This document shows positions 1-10,392 of a stretch of 64,000 bases of DNA, in pieces. The stretch lies in NCBI GenBank assembly GCA_029990175.1, contig JARKIP010000065.1:5584501-5648500 (forward strand), read 5' to 3'. This DNA comes from Petunia secreta. Lineage: Eukaryota; Streptophyta; Magnoliopsida; Solanales; Solanaceae. Positions within the stretch are counted from its first letter, which is position 1, and each line of letters begins with the position of its first letter. The notes under the pieces were generated by a model. The model ran no database searches. It worked only from the letters and a program-made list of their open reading frames with translations, and had not been told where the DNA came from. A program made the translations under genes and the position numbers.

Positions 1-790
1 TCTTCATCAAGAAATTGGGGCTTTTGAACTTGGTTGTTGATATTGAAGGTTCAACTACTGGAGTTTGTTCACGGACCAACAAGGACTATAAATCTCAAAT
101 TTGGAACAAAAACACGGTGGTTTGTGAAGATTCAAGTTGAAAAGTGGGTTTGAAAATCGGGTTCTGCTTCAAACCCAGAAGCTTACGCAATCGCGCAGGC
201 CAATAATTAAAAGGCCTATGCGATCGCGAAAGTCCTACGCGATCGCACAAGTACTACCAGAGAAACCTACGCGAACGCGACACAAGCACGCGATCACGCT
301 GAAAAACAATTTCCAGAAAAACAGATTCTTAGACAGATTGTTCGCAACAGCACCGTAACAGTTTCCAATCAACCGAAATCCAATTTCAGCATCAAGAACA
401 GTGAGTTTATAGATCACAAACAAAATTTAATCTAATTCCGAATCTGATTCGTGCCAATTCGATTCGGGCCTTTCTTTCTTCCCTTTTTTTAAACTTTCCT
501 AAATTGCTTTCGTCAGTTTCAATTATCCATTTCTTGTCACAACTATTCCTTTCGATCCCGAATTAGTTGAGTTTGATTGTCAAGTTGGACTTAGTGTGAG
601 AAGAACAAACTTGTAATAGCCAAGAGTGGAAAAAGGCAAGTGTGGTGAGAGTATTAGAGCGAGTAAAAGCCAATCGTTGAGTTCAAACACAAGTGAATTG
701 AGTGACATCAATTTGAGTGTAAACACTTAGGGAGCGATTCGGTGAGGACTCTTTCTACTAACCTTGTTTGTTTACTTGTTTGTTGGTAAA
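1..790 (+). other. E1 5' untranslated leader
   Basis: No credible gene lies here; the short ORF at 137-358 is an accident of the GC-rich repeats at 184-299. From about 600 to the gag ATG at 791 the sequence closely parallels the leader of E2 at about 9080-9240. Shared blocks include GAGTGGAAAAAGGC, AAAAGCCAA and TTGAGTGACATC, and both leaders end in an ATGGCT start codon context. This conserved stretch just before gag is where retroelement packaging or translation signals would be expected, which is an inference. Confidence 0.7.
184..299. repeat. GCGATCGC palindrome cluster in E1 leader
   Basis: Exact GCGATCGC octamers occur at 220-227 and 239-246, with several one-base variants around them. 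The block ends in GCGATCACGCTGAAAAA, which matches the end of the similar array in the 3' LTR (GCGATCGCGCTGAAAAG at 5980-5996). The two arrays therefore look like copies of one another. Confidence 0.85.
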
Positions 791-2255
791 ATGGCTCAAA
801 AGGGAGTCGAGGCGGACATGGAACTTAAAACTATTATGCAAGCCTTGATAGCAAGTGTTAGCTCAATGCAAGATAAGTTTGATGGGATGAAGGAGACGTT
901 TGATGAGCTAACTCGAAAGGAAAAGCTTCGGGAAATAGGTAAACAAGTGGATGACACACCTCCAACCGTGGGGGTGCGGGGTGATGGACCTAGCCGAATC
1001 TCTCGGGCTAATGACCGCTACTCTCACATGGTGGTCCAAGATACCTATTCTCCAAATGTCACTCCACAAGCAAGGGATCCCATTCATGATCTCCCAATAA
1101 ATGAACAACCAAGGGGTGACACTCCAAGGCCACTTGAAGATGAGTATTTTAATGCCCATGAGACTTATGACAATGACCCATTTCACTATCCGAGGGATGC
1201 ACGACAAGGGGAAGCTAGGGGTCGAGGTGGTCGATTTGGGGGAGGTTATCAAGGGAGAGTGGATCGTGATGGGGACTACTATGACCACGGGGGTTATGGT
1301 GGACAACGGAGGCATCCGGATGAAGATAGGGGGTTGAACACTATCAAGGTCAACCTACCTACCTTCCAAGGTGAGAGTGATTCGGATGAGTACTTGGAGT
1401 GGGTGGTCAAGACGGAGAGAATCTTTCAAAAAAACAACGTCCAAGATGCTACAAAGGTAAAGTATGCTATCACTATGCTTCTACTTGGTGGGAGTCCAAC
1501 CAAAGACAAAGGGAAACACACGGGCTCATTGCCAATGGGGGTTGGGCGGCTTTGAAATCCATAATGGAGGCTCGGTTTCTACCTCCAAACTATGAAGATG
1601 AATTGATCAAAATGTTCTATAATTTGAGGCAAGGAACTAAGAGTGTGGTGGAGTATTTTGATAAATTTGAGAAGACTAGAACAAGGGCCAACGTTCTAGA
1701 CGGTGACCGGTCTCTGATACCAAAGTTTTGTGGAGGTTTGAATAGGGAGATCTCCTCTCCAATGGAATTGCACCGATTTGAAAGTTTGAATGATGCGTTC
1801 CAAGCGGCTCTCAAGGTGGAGAAAGGGATCAAGTTAGACAAGTCTTACAAGACCAAAAACATCCCTTCCACTTGGAGCAAAGGAAAGGATAATGTGAAGG
1901 CTTATACCCTATGGCATAAGCTAAGGATTCCAAGCGAGAGTTCAAAGGCAACTTTGAAAGAACCAAGCCCAAGGAAGAGCCCAAGGCGGGAGGTAATAAA
2001 GCTAAACTTGAAATCTTATCTAACATTCAATGCTATAAGTGTAATGGCCGAGGCCACATGATGAGAGATTGTCCCAATAGGAGGACTATTATTGCTTTGA
2101 GTGATGGGGGCTATGAAACGGGTGGTAGTGATGATGATGAGATAGATAGGGGTATGCCATGTGACGATGATTTTGATGAGGAGCCGTTGGAGGGTGAACA
2201 ATTAGATGATGTCTATGCTACACTTGTGGTGAGAATAATAATGGGGTACAAGTGA
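791..2255 (+). pseudogene. E1 gag (frameshifted)
   Basis: Gag would form the virus-like particle and bind element RNA. The start at 791 (MAQKG) is chosen because the leader similarity to E2 ends exactly at ATGGCT. Frame 1 runs to about 1450 through a Gly/Arg/Asp-rich region and the conserved block ending in DEYLEWV. A frameshift and probable deletion near 1450-1500 moves the capsid C-terminal half (STWWES, FYNLRQGTKSV, EYFDKFEKTR) to another frame that stays open to about 2061. A CCHC zinc knuckle (CYKCNGRGHMMRDC, 2031-2072) lies across a further frame change, followed by an acidic tail. No intact product is possible. Confidence 0.85.
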
Positions 2256-5200
2256 AAGAGGAGTTGAGTCAAAGGGAGAATTTGTTCCATGCATATTGTA
2301 AGGTTCACGGGACTACTTGCTCTCTAATTATTGATAATGGTAGTTGTGTCAATGTGGTGAGCACCACTTTGAGTGAGCAACTCAAACTACGCACTAGAAA
2401 GCGTCCACAATCTTACAAACTCCAATGGTTGAATGAGTGTGGTGAACTAAAGGTGACCAAGCAAGCCTTGATTAAATTCAAGATTGGGGACTACCATGAC
2501 GAGCTTTTATTTGATGTGGTTCCTACGCAAGCTTGTCATATCTTTCTTGGTAGGCCTTGGCAATATGACTGCTTGGTAAGGCATGATGACAAAACTAATA
2601 GGTATGCCTTGGAAGTGGGGGGTCGGAAGTTTGTTCTCAACCCATTGACCCCGGTGCAAGTGAGTGAGGGTTATAGGAAGATGAGGAAGTTGAAGTTGAA
2701 AAGAGAGAAAGAAAAGAAAGAGGGAGTTGTGGAGGAAGGGAGAGTGGGAGTTGTTACTCAAAAGAGTGAGGAAACAAAAGAGGGAGTGAACTTGTTCTTG
2801 TCTAGGAAGGAGTGTTTGAAAGATGTGGAGGAAGGAGCCCCCATGATTCTCCTCCTGCACAAGGAACATGTTTTGCTTACTAATGAACTAACCCCTTCTG
2901 TTCCTAGTTCTATTTCTTCTCTTTTGCAAGGTTATGAAGACATCTTCCCCGAGGAGTTGCCTAGTTGATTGCCACCACTAAGAGGCATTGAGCATAAAAT
3001 TGACCTTCTTCTGGGTTCCTAATTGCCCAACAAGGCTGCTTATAGAAGCAACCCGGAAGCTACCAAAGAACTCCAAAAGCAAGTGGAGGAGTTGCTTGGG
3101 AGAGGACTTGTGCAATAAAGCTTGAGTCCATGTGTGGTTTTGGTCATCCTAGTGCCAAAGAAAGATGGGACTTGGCGCATGTGTGTGGATTGTAGAGCCA
3201 TCAACAAGATCATGGTAAAGTATCGTCGTCCTAATCCTAGGTTAGATGATATGCTTGATGAGTTATGTGGATCTTGTGTGTTCTCTAAAACTGATTTGAG
3301 GAATGGATACTACCAAATCCGGATGAAACTGGATGATAAGTGGAAGACGGCCTTTAAGACTAACTTTGGTCTTTATGAATGGCTTTTCATGCCTTTTGGC
3401 TTGTCCAAAGCTCCTTCAACCTTCATGAGGTTGATGAATCATGTGCTCAAATCCTTCATTGGGAAATTTTTTGTAGTTTACTTTGATGACATCCTTATCT
3501 ATAGCAAATCCATTGATGAGAATGTTAATCATTTGAAACAAGTGTTTGATGTTTTGAGAAAAAAAAAATTATTTGCTAATTTGAAAAAGTGCTCTTTTTG
3601 TGTTGAGAAAGTTGTTGTCCTTGGTTTTGTGGTAAGTGCAAATGGTGTGGAAGTAGATGAGGCTAAAGTGGAGGTCATTGGAGATTGGCCCACTCCTAAA
3701 AGTATTGGTGATGTGAGAAGTTTTCATGGGTTGGCAAGCTTTTATAGGAGGTTTGTGAGAGGGTTTAGCACTATAGCCGCACCATTGACCGAAGTGATAA
3801 GGAAGGATAAGGCGTTTGTGTGGGGAAAAGAGCAAGAAGAGGCTTTTGCAAAATTGAAGGAAGTCCTTAGTTCCACACCTCTTCTTCAATTGCCAAACTT
3901 TGATAAGTCCTTTGAGATTGAATGTGATGCTAGATGGGCCGTTTTGATGCAATAACAAAAGCCTATTGCCTATTTTACTGAGAAACTCAAGGGAGCAACC
4001 ACTAAATATTCCACTTATGACAAAGAGTTGTATGCCTTGGTGAGGGCATTGGCTCATTGGCAACATCACCTTTGGTCCAAAGAATTTTTTATTAGAACCG
4101 ACCACCAATCATTAAAGCACCTCAAATCTCAAGAGGAATTGAATGTGAGACATGCCAAATGGGTGGAGTTTCTTGAGACCCTTCCTTATGTCATCCATTA
4201 TAAAAAGGGGAAAGAGAATGTGGTGGTGGATGCCTTGTCAAGAAAGTTTGTGCTTCAATCAAAAAGGCAATTGTTGTTGAACACTTTGCGGTCCAAACTC
4301 ATGGGTTTTGAAAGTATGAATGAGATGTATATTAATGATCCGGAGTTTGGAGAACTTTATGCTAATTGTGAAGTATAGGAAAGGGGTAGAAGAATCAATC
4401 AATTGTGTGGTGAGGAGGAACTTAGTGGTGATGTGGAGAAAAAGAGGTTTCACAAGTTCGATGGCTTTCACAAGTTCGATGGCTTCTTGTTTAGGAATGG
4501 GAAGTTGTGTGTGCCTAATTTATCTTGGAGGGAGTTGCTAGTGAGAGAGGCACATGGAGATTCTTAAGGAGCAATTCTATTGGCCCAAAATGAGGGTGGA
4601 TGTTGTGAGAGTGTGTGGCCAATGCTTGGAGTGTAGGCAAGCAAAGTCAAAGCTACTTCCACATAGTTTGTACTCACCCCTCCCCATTCCCTTAGGTCCT
4701 TGGCTTGACATTTCTATGGATTTTGTCCTTGGATTGCCTAGGACCAAAAGGGAAAAAGATAGCATTTTTGTGGTCATTGATAGATTTTCTAAAATGGCTC
4801 ATTTCATTCCATGTCACAAGGTTGATGATGCATCTCACATAGCCAATTTGTTTGTTGACAATGTGCTTAAATTGCATGGGGTCCCAAAAACTATTGTTAG
4901 TGATGGGGATCCCATGTTCCTTAGTCATTTTTGGAAGGAGCTTTGGGGGAGGCTTGGCAATAAGTTGTTGTTCTCCACTTCTTGCCACCCCCAAACCGAT
5001 GGCAAAATCGAGGTTGCCAATAGAACCTTAGGTGCCATGCTTAGAGCAGTGGTTAAGGGGAAACTAGCTTCTTGGGAGGAACATCTACCTCTGATTGAAT
5101 TTGCTTATAATAGGACCATGCAAACATCTATTTTCATGACACCTTTTGAGGTTGTGTATGGCTTTAATCCCCTTACCCCCTTGGATCTTACGCCTTTGTC

Positions 5201-5894
5201 TAGTGATGTTGTCTTAAGCTTAGATGCCAAGGTGAGAGCTCAAGAGATGAAGCAACTCCATGAGCAAGTAAGGAAACAACTCGAGAAGAAAAACCAAGAA
5301 GTTTCCAAAAGAGCGAACAAAGGAAGGAAAAAGGTTATCTTCGAGCCCGGTGATTGGGTGTGGGTTCATTTCCGGAAGGATAGGTTCCCAAACAAGAGGA
5401 TGAGCAAATTGATGCCTAGAGGCGATGGCCCCTTCCAAGTCCTTGAACGCCTCAATGACAACGCGTACAAGGTGGAATTTCCAAGCAATTACCAAGTGCA
5501 CAACACGTTCAACGTGTGTGACTTATCTCCCCTCGAAGTTAAAGATCAAGTGAATCTGTGGACGGATTCTTCTCAAGACGGGGAGAATGATGCAACCCGA
5601 CGCTCGGCCAAACCATTCACAAGGAGCCAAGCACGGGAGTTGCAACAGCTACAGGCTATGTTCGCACAACTGGAGCTGATTGAGCAAGTGTTGGAGGTTT
5701 CAGGGCAATTCTGCATGCTCACTGCCTCTGGAATTGAAAATACTCATCGCGATCGTGAGTGCGCAGACGCGATCGCAAAGGGCCAGAAAGAAGACCTATG
5801 CGATCGCGGGCAGCCAGATGCGATCGTGGAAGATGAAAAGGCAATGAAGCGCGATCGTGCGTCCACAGACACGATCGCGCAAGAGGCTGGTTGA
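2252..5894 (+). pseudogene. E1 pol: protease, reverse transcriptase, RNase H, integrase (multiple lesions)
   Basis: Domains lie in Ty3/gypsy order. The protease at about 2320 reads IIDNGSCVNVV, so the catalytic D-S/T-G is D-N-G. In-frame stops occur at about 2966, 3020 and 3116, before the reverse transcriptase. The RT (about 3120-3700) keeps VVYFDDILIYS with the YxDD core. RNase H has lost residues after ECDA and has a stop near 3953. Frameshifts occur around 4370-4550. In the integrase, the HHCC finger is truncated: about 14 codons are missing after REAH, although CGQCLEC remains. The DDE core (DISMDF, VSDGDP, KIEVANRTL) is readable. The last ~100 codons lie inside the 3' LTR and include FTRSQA. 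The element is not autonomous now. Confidence 0.9.
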
Positions 5895-6249
5895 AGGCCT
5901 TCGCCTGCGCGATCGCGTGACCATAGCCGCGATCACGAGGCTATGATTTATTGCTCAGCGTGATAGCACCTGTTACTGCGCGATCGCGCTGAAAAGAGGA
6001 TCAGAAAGCCCATCAGTAGCTAATGACTTGAAGGCTCATTGTTAAGGGTAATTAAGGCAAATGTGCCACACTAAATTGGCAATTAGTCTTAGCTAATTGA
6101 GGATCAAATAGAATTGGTTCTCTTGTATAGGTCATTAAGGGGATAATTAGGCTAATTTCCCTAATTTACTTCTTTAATTCTTCTCTAATCAAGTTGGGTC
6201 TTTCTTTAATTCTTGTTCTTTTAATTTTCTATCTTTAATTTTCGTATCA
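5587..6249 (+). repeat. E1 3' LTR (right end estimated)
   Basis: The LTR is placed directly after the polypurine tract and begins ATGATGCAACCCG, close to the E3 LTR start ATGATGCAGCCCG. It contains the C-terminal integrase codons and the GCGATCGC array. The end is set at TATCA, because the sequence beyond resembles EB debris. Without the 5' LTR this end cannot be confirmed. Confidence 0.5.
5747..5990. repeat. GCGATCGC palindrome array in E1 3' LTR
   Basis: Four exact GCGATCGC octamers (5769-5776, 5810-5817, 5909-5916, 5980-5987) and at least five one-base variants (for example GCGATCGTG and ACGATCGC) occur within about 240 bp. The phrase CCTATGCGATCGCG is shared with the leader cluster at 214-228. 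Part of the array is also within the reading frame of the integrase tail. Confidence 0.9.
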
Positions 6250-7131
6250 GCGTGAGGTTATGAGTTTTGTTAGCTTCGATTGTATAGTGATTGGATTTCT
6301 TTGTCGTGACTCTCGTGTAGGTAGAGTGCCAGCTGATTTTATTTGTCTTTACTACAAGTTGTATAGCGGTAGAAGTGGGATTGTTTGAATGTCATATGTT
6401 GGTGGTTCAAATGACTTTGTTGCAGAGGAAAGTGTTTTCAGCTTTGCTTGCCGTTTTGGCTTTTCTGAATGTTGATTCCTGACCAATTTCAGTGTCCAAG
6501 CGCGAAGCAACCGTAATAAAGTGGTGAAATGCCCAAAACCGTGCGGGCACATTAGCAGAGTTTGTATGCAAAAATGACACATAATCTTAAGAGGATGCCT
6601 AGACCGTAGTTGACGGATTAGCGCTTGAATTTAGAGATCGAGATAGAACACATATATATCACAAGATATTGCCTAAGTGCTTTATGTAGCAGTCAATGCA
6701 AGGATTTTGATCAAACGACCAATACTTGTTTAAGAGGGAGATGAGGATTTAAATGTCAATGAAAAGCGGTAAAGATGTTGTGTAAAGATATATTGTATTG
6801 TGCGATAGAAAGGGGGTTGGCTTTTATCGAACACCAAGACTCTGAATGCATTTGTCATCCTTTCTTGCAAACTTTTCAGTCATGATGCCTATGTGTCCTC
6901 GAAAGAAATCCTCAATGTCTTTCATGCTTTCCAACCAATTGTTGCAATATAGTCCTTTCACCAACTTCCCTTGATGGATAATATCTTTTTGCTGAGCCAC
7001 TGAACTCGGTGTAGGTTGCATATGTATCATGTGTACCCTTAGATTGTTGCGCCTTATTGTAGTTGTCGTCATGAGAATTCATATCACCCCAATAAAGATT
7101 TTGACTAAAATTGCTCCAAGGAGTCTATTTG
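6250..7131 (-). other. Decayed debris left of E2, presumed part of EB
   Basis: Removing E2 joins this stretch to 13102 onward, so both sides were one locus before E2 inserted. Short ORFs (for example 6824-7072 and 6352-6582 on the minus strand) match nothing I recognise. Assignment to the EB element is by position only. The last five bases, ATTTG (7127-7131), are the left E2 target-site duplication. Confidence 0.35.
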
Positions 7132-7282
7132 TGATAAGCCTCAAATCGAGCTTAGAGTACTTACCATCAAGAGCCGGGATTGGAGGATGCCAAGGACTTG
7201 AAGTCAAGAGCTTTGGAAGTGTTTCGGATGGCTTCAGCTCTAGGCCCCACGCCTAAGGAAGAGGAGGGAGGCCCAGCATATC

Positions 7283-7530
7283 CAGGCGCCCCGCCTAGCC
7301 CAGGCGCCCCGCCTAGAGACCTCACTGCACAAGGATGCAAATTGCACAGGCGCCCCTCCTAGCCAGGCACCCCGCCTAGCCAGGCCCCCGCCTAGCCAGG
7401 CGCCCCGCCTAGCCAGGCCCCCGCCTGCAGGAGGCCTCCTGCATCTAGGCGCCCCTCCCAGACCATGCACAAGCCAGGCGCCCCTCCCAGCTCAGGCGCC
7501 CATCCCAGCTCAGGCGCCCCTCCCAGCTGC
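7283..7530. repeat. GGCGCC/CCGCCTAG array in E2 5' LTR
   Basis: Degenerate copies of a unit like CAGGCGCCCCGCCTAGC repeat at roughly 15-30 bp spacing. The palindrome GGCGCC occurs many times. GC content is far above the surrounding AT-rich DNA. The short ORFs called across it on both strands are by-products of the repeats. Confidence 0.88.
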
Positions 7531-7626
7531 TGGATTTATGCTTCTTTTATTGTTTTGCCCTACGTGGCCTATTTGGTGAACCTTATTAGTAAGGGTAGTT
7601 TAGTCATTGTGCAAGCTTGGGAAACA

Positions 7627-7636
7627 CTATAAATAG
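7627..7636 (+). promoter_or_regulatory. TATA box of E2 5' LTR
   Basis: CTATAAATAG matches the plant TATA consensus and is repeated at 12781-12790 in the 3' LTR. It lies about 100 bp after the GC array, so the array would be in U3, upstream of transcription start. Confidence 0.65.
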
Positions 7637-7942
7637 CCATGCTTAGCCTATTTTGAAGTAGTGAATGTTGAATTGAGAGAATAGAAGATAGAATAGGCTT
7701 TGCCATTCTTGTCGAAGCTTGGCTTCATGTATCTCTTACGTTGAATCCATGGTGGATCACTGCTAGTGTGAGTCCCGTTTAATGGTTCAAGTCTCTTCTC
7801 CTTTTTAAATCAATCTATGTGTTTTAGTTTGATTCATTCTTTTCTCCTATTTTCTGTTCTTCCCCATCCCTATTTCTGTGTTATCGTGTCTTAATTGCTT
7901 CCGGCTCTATTTTACTTGCTTTCGCGATTTTGAGTCTTATCA

Positions 7943-9240
7943 GTTTGGTATCAGAGCAAGGCTCGAGTTTTATTTCTACAAACCCCCGACCCTTGATTCT
8001 TCGTGCCTAGGTTAGTTTCTACTTTAGTTTTCTTATTATTGTTGTTGAAAGAAGAAAAACACAAAAAAATTGAAAATTCGAAAATCCAAAAATTTGGTGT
8101 AATTTGTTGGTTTGTTGGATTCATGATATGGGAGTTATAGATTCTTGATCGTGATTGAATTCCCGTTGTTTGGGTACCAAAATTACTTGGATTGGTGACG
8201 TTGGAAAAATTGAAACTCCAAAATTCGTTAAACCCTTGCTAAACCTTGTTCTTGATGATTTTGGCTTGATTCTTGGGTTGAATGGATGTTTGATTGATAA
8301 CTTGATATGGGGGGTTGATCTTCACTGAAAAACAAACAATTTGGTACCAATTTTGTGTGATTTGAACATGTCTAACACCAAATTTGATGAATCACAATCC
8401 TTGATAAACCCTTTTGATAAACCCTTGTGTTCTTGAGTTTCTTGGTATTGAATCTTTGATTTGAATGACTGTTTGGTTATAAATTTGATTGGGATTTGTT
8501 AAGGGAGATCAAAAACAACTTTGGGTATCATTGGATTGTGAAAACAAGTTGGAAACATCGGATTTGTGGATTGAAAATCGACTTGGAACAAGTTTGGAAC
8601 GAATTGGAAATGCTTCAGGCCAGGCGCCCCGCCTAGCTGAGACGCTGTATAGGAGGTGCAAATTGCACAGGCGCCGCCTAGCCAGGCCCCCGCCTAGCCA
8701 GGCCCCCCGCCTAGCCAAGCCCCCGCCTGCAGGAAGCCTAGGCGCCCCTCCTGCATTCTAGGCGCCCCTCCTGCTTGCTGAAGGTATTGTTTGGGGTAGT
8801 TTTTCCTAAGTTTTCCTATTTCTTTGTTGCTTAACCTCTAACTAGTGCTTATCTAAGTATCTTTCCTACTTAATTAGCACTAGTCCTTTGAGCTATGAGG
8901 TAATTCGTGCCTAGTTGGAGAGTAGAACTCCAAGAAGACTCGTAGACTCCTTTTTTACTCAAGTCCTTACTTCAAAGTGCTTAGCGTTCATCGAGTCACA
9001 TAAACTCCATTCCGAACCATTACTTGGGTGCATTAGTTGATTGATCTTGCCATTGTTATTACTAAGAGACAAGAAGGTCTTGAGTGGAAAAAGGCTTGAG
9101 TGGTGAGAACAATAGAGTGAGGTCACAAAAGCCAACGACCTTGAGTGTATACACGAGAGGAAAGAAAATTGAGTGACATCTTTCGAGTGATACACGTGAG
9201 GGAGTGAAATTGTGAGGTCCTTAACTCTTTGGTTACAACT
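7943..9240 (+). other. E2 primer binding site and leader
   Basis: The PBS TGGTATCAGAGC (7946-7957) is complementary to the 3' end of initiator tRNA-Met. The leader holds a second GGCGCC array at about 8618-8775, and an E1-like conserved segment from about 9080 to the ATG at 9241. No credible coding sequence is seen; the short ORF at 8489-8761 runs into the repeats. Confidence 0.8.
8618..8775. repeat. GGCGCC/CCGCCTAG array in E2 leader
   Basis: This is the same motif family as in the E2 LTR, including the shared phrase GCAAATTGCACAGGCGCC (also at about 7337-7354). It therefore appears to be a copy of the LTR array placed downstream of the PBS. Confidence 0.88.
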
Positions 9241-9990
9241 ATGGCTTCGGATGACGATTGTGGAGGGTATGACTCATACGGAGATGATGGAGACTATGGT
9301 TCCTATGATGGTGATGGTGGGTATTGCTATGACGATTCGGGGAACCAAGGCTCATATGATGATGAAGCGGGTCACTATGTTGATTATGAAGATGAAGAAG
9401 ACTATGGGACTTGCGAAAACGAATGTGAAGAATCTTATGCTCCAAGTCAAGAATATGAAGATGGTGACGCTTCAAGGTATGATGATCCTACTTACTCTTC
9501 TTGTGATGAATTTGAACATGATGATAGTGACGTAGAGAGAATTGATGGTGAGGTTGATTATGAGAATTGTTCATTTTCATCTTCTCTTGATGTTGCTTGT
9601 GGTGTGCAAGGGAGTAGTAGAGGTCCTTCCATTAGTATGGGAGGAGGTGGTTGTTCCATGGGAAGGGAGAAGCTTACCTATTCCACTTATGCTAAACGGC
9701 TTGGTGCTTCTAACTCCCATGTGAAGGGTGGAATGAGAAGTGTTGCTCTTACCGTTACCGGGGTGCATTGCTCTAGTAGTGGTGGTAGGAGTGGTGCTAT
9801 GGGCTATGGAAGTAAGGCGAGAAGCAATTATGGGTTCCATAGTGGTACTCCTTCCTCGACTTTCGGCAACGCTTCTAATGTTGGAAGAGTGACGGGAAGT
9901 GGGAGTTATCCTAGTGGTGTCACCAGGGGAGGAGGATTGAGGAAGATCCGAGTTGATAGTGATGGTTATCTTGAAGTTCCAAGATTGTAG
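9241..9990 (+). CDS. E2 acidic Asp/Gly/Tyr-rich ORF at the gag position
   Basis: The start at 9241 (MASDDD) is chosen because the leader similarity to E1 ends at ATGGCT, the gag start of E1; an ATG four codons earlier exists. About the first 100 residues are very rich in Asp, Gly, Tyr and Glu. The remainder is Ser/Gly-rich with several GGG and SSGG runs. It does not resemble a capsid domain and has no zinc knuckle. It may correspond to the acidic tail that follows the knuckle in E1 gag, which is a weak resemblance. A TAG at 9988-9990 separates it from the protease-like region in the same frame, so the two may once have been continuous. Function unknown. Confidence 0.6.
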   Translation: MASDDDCGGYDSYGDDGDYGSYDGDGGYCYDDSGNQGSYDDEAGHYVDYEDEEDYGTCENECEESYAPSQEYEDGDASRYDDPTYSSCDEFEHDDSDVERIDGEVDYENCSFSSSLDVACGVQGSSRGPSISMGGGGCSMGREKLTYSTYAKRLGASNSHVKGGMRSVALTVTGVHCSSSGGRSGAMGYGSKARSNYGFHSGTPSSTFGNASNVGRVTGSGSYPSGVTRGGGLRKIRVDSDGYLEVPRL

Positions 9991-10011
9991 TTAAATGATC
10001 CTATACTACAC

Positions 10012-10392
10012 TTGGGTCTAAGGAGGTTCCTTGTTGAGGTGGAAGGTAATGGAGGGTACTATCTCAAGATTGGTGACACCGATACCAATTGTGTTAGTAC
10101 CTCGGTGGTTGATGAGCTAAGGCTACCTTGCTATGCCCTAGATTATCCTTATGAGTACTACGGAGTGTGGGTTTCTAAGCAAGCTCGGGTGTACATATCT
10201 CATAAGGGTTATTGGGGTTATGTGTGGTGTCATGTGTACCCCATGCAACATTGTCATGTGTGGTTAGGTGAGTCATGGTTGCAAGGCAAGAAGGTGCGAT
10301 ATAGTAATGTGAACGATAGGTATTACTTCGGTAAGGGCCAATTGATTTATGACTTTGAGCCTCTTGGGGGTAAAGATCAAGTCATCTCCTAG
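10012..10392 (+). pseudogene. E2 retropepsin-like domain lacking the catalytic D-S/T-G
   Basis: This is in the same frame as 9241-9990. Colinear matches to the E1 and E3 protease segments can be read: GDTDTNCVSTSVVDEL against IIDSGSCANVVSQTL; YPYEYYGVWVSKQARVYI against a YKLQWLNECGEL-type block; and VYPMQHCHVWLGESW against VVPMQACHLLLGRPW. A basic/aromatic segment matching the C-terminal part follows. The catalytic aspartate motif D-S-G is replaced by D-T-D, so proteolysis is unlikely, although an Asp remains. The fold may be kept for another role, or this may be plain decay. Confidence 0.65.

Larger units (their letters stand above)
1..6249 (+). mobile_element. E1: decayed CRM-like Ty3/gypsy LTR retrotransposon, 5' end outside window
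   Basis: This stretch reads leader, gag, protease, reverse transcriptase, RNase H, integrase and 3' LTR in the order of a Ty3/gypsy element. The 5' LTR and primer binding site are not visible, so they lie before base 1. The polypurine tract is the purine run at about 5572-5586, and the following LTR starts with ATGATGCA, like the LTR of E3. No canonical chromodomain is seen. The integrase frame runs on into the LTR and carries an FTRSQA motif, as I recall for CRM-clade chromoviruses. The clade call is from memory. The 3' limit (6249, at a TCA) is an estimate, because the 5' LTR is not available for comparison. Confidence 0.85.
7132..7942 (+). repeat. E2 5' LTR (811 bp)
   Basis: It aligns with 12341-13096 and has TG...CA ends. 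It contains the GGCGCC-rich array at about 7283-7530 and a TATA box CTATAAATAG at 7627-7636. The 55-bp length difference from the 3' LTR lies mostly in the array. Confidence 0.93.

Noticed and set aside
5747..5990. GCGATCGC is the highly iterated palindrome of cyanobacteria, so contamination or transfer was considered.
   Set aside because: The octamers lie inside a plant LTR and leader, continuous with retroelement coding sequence, and there is no bacterial gene nearby.
7240..7470. Short ORFs across the GGCGCC arrays (for example 7180-7362, 7240-7470, 8509-8718).
   Set aside because: They are translations of GC-rich repeats on both strands with no start context or homology.
9239..9475. His/Ser-rich minus-strand ORF.
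   Set aside because: It is the complement of the Asp-rich E2 ORF; GAT codons read as ATC or CAT on the other strand.
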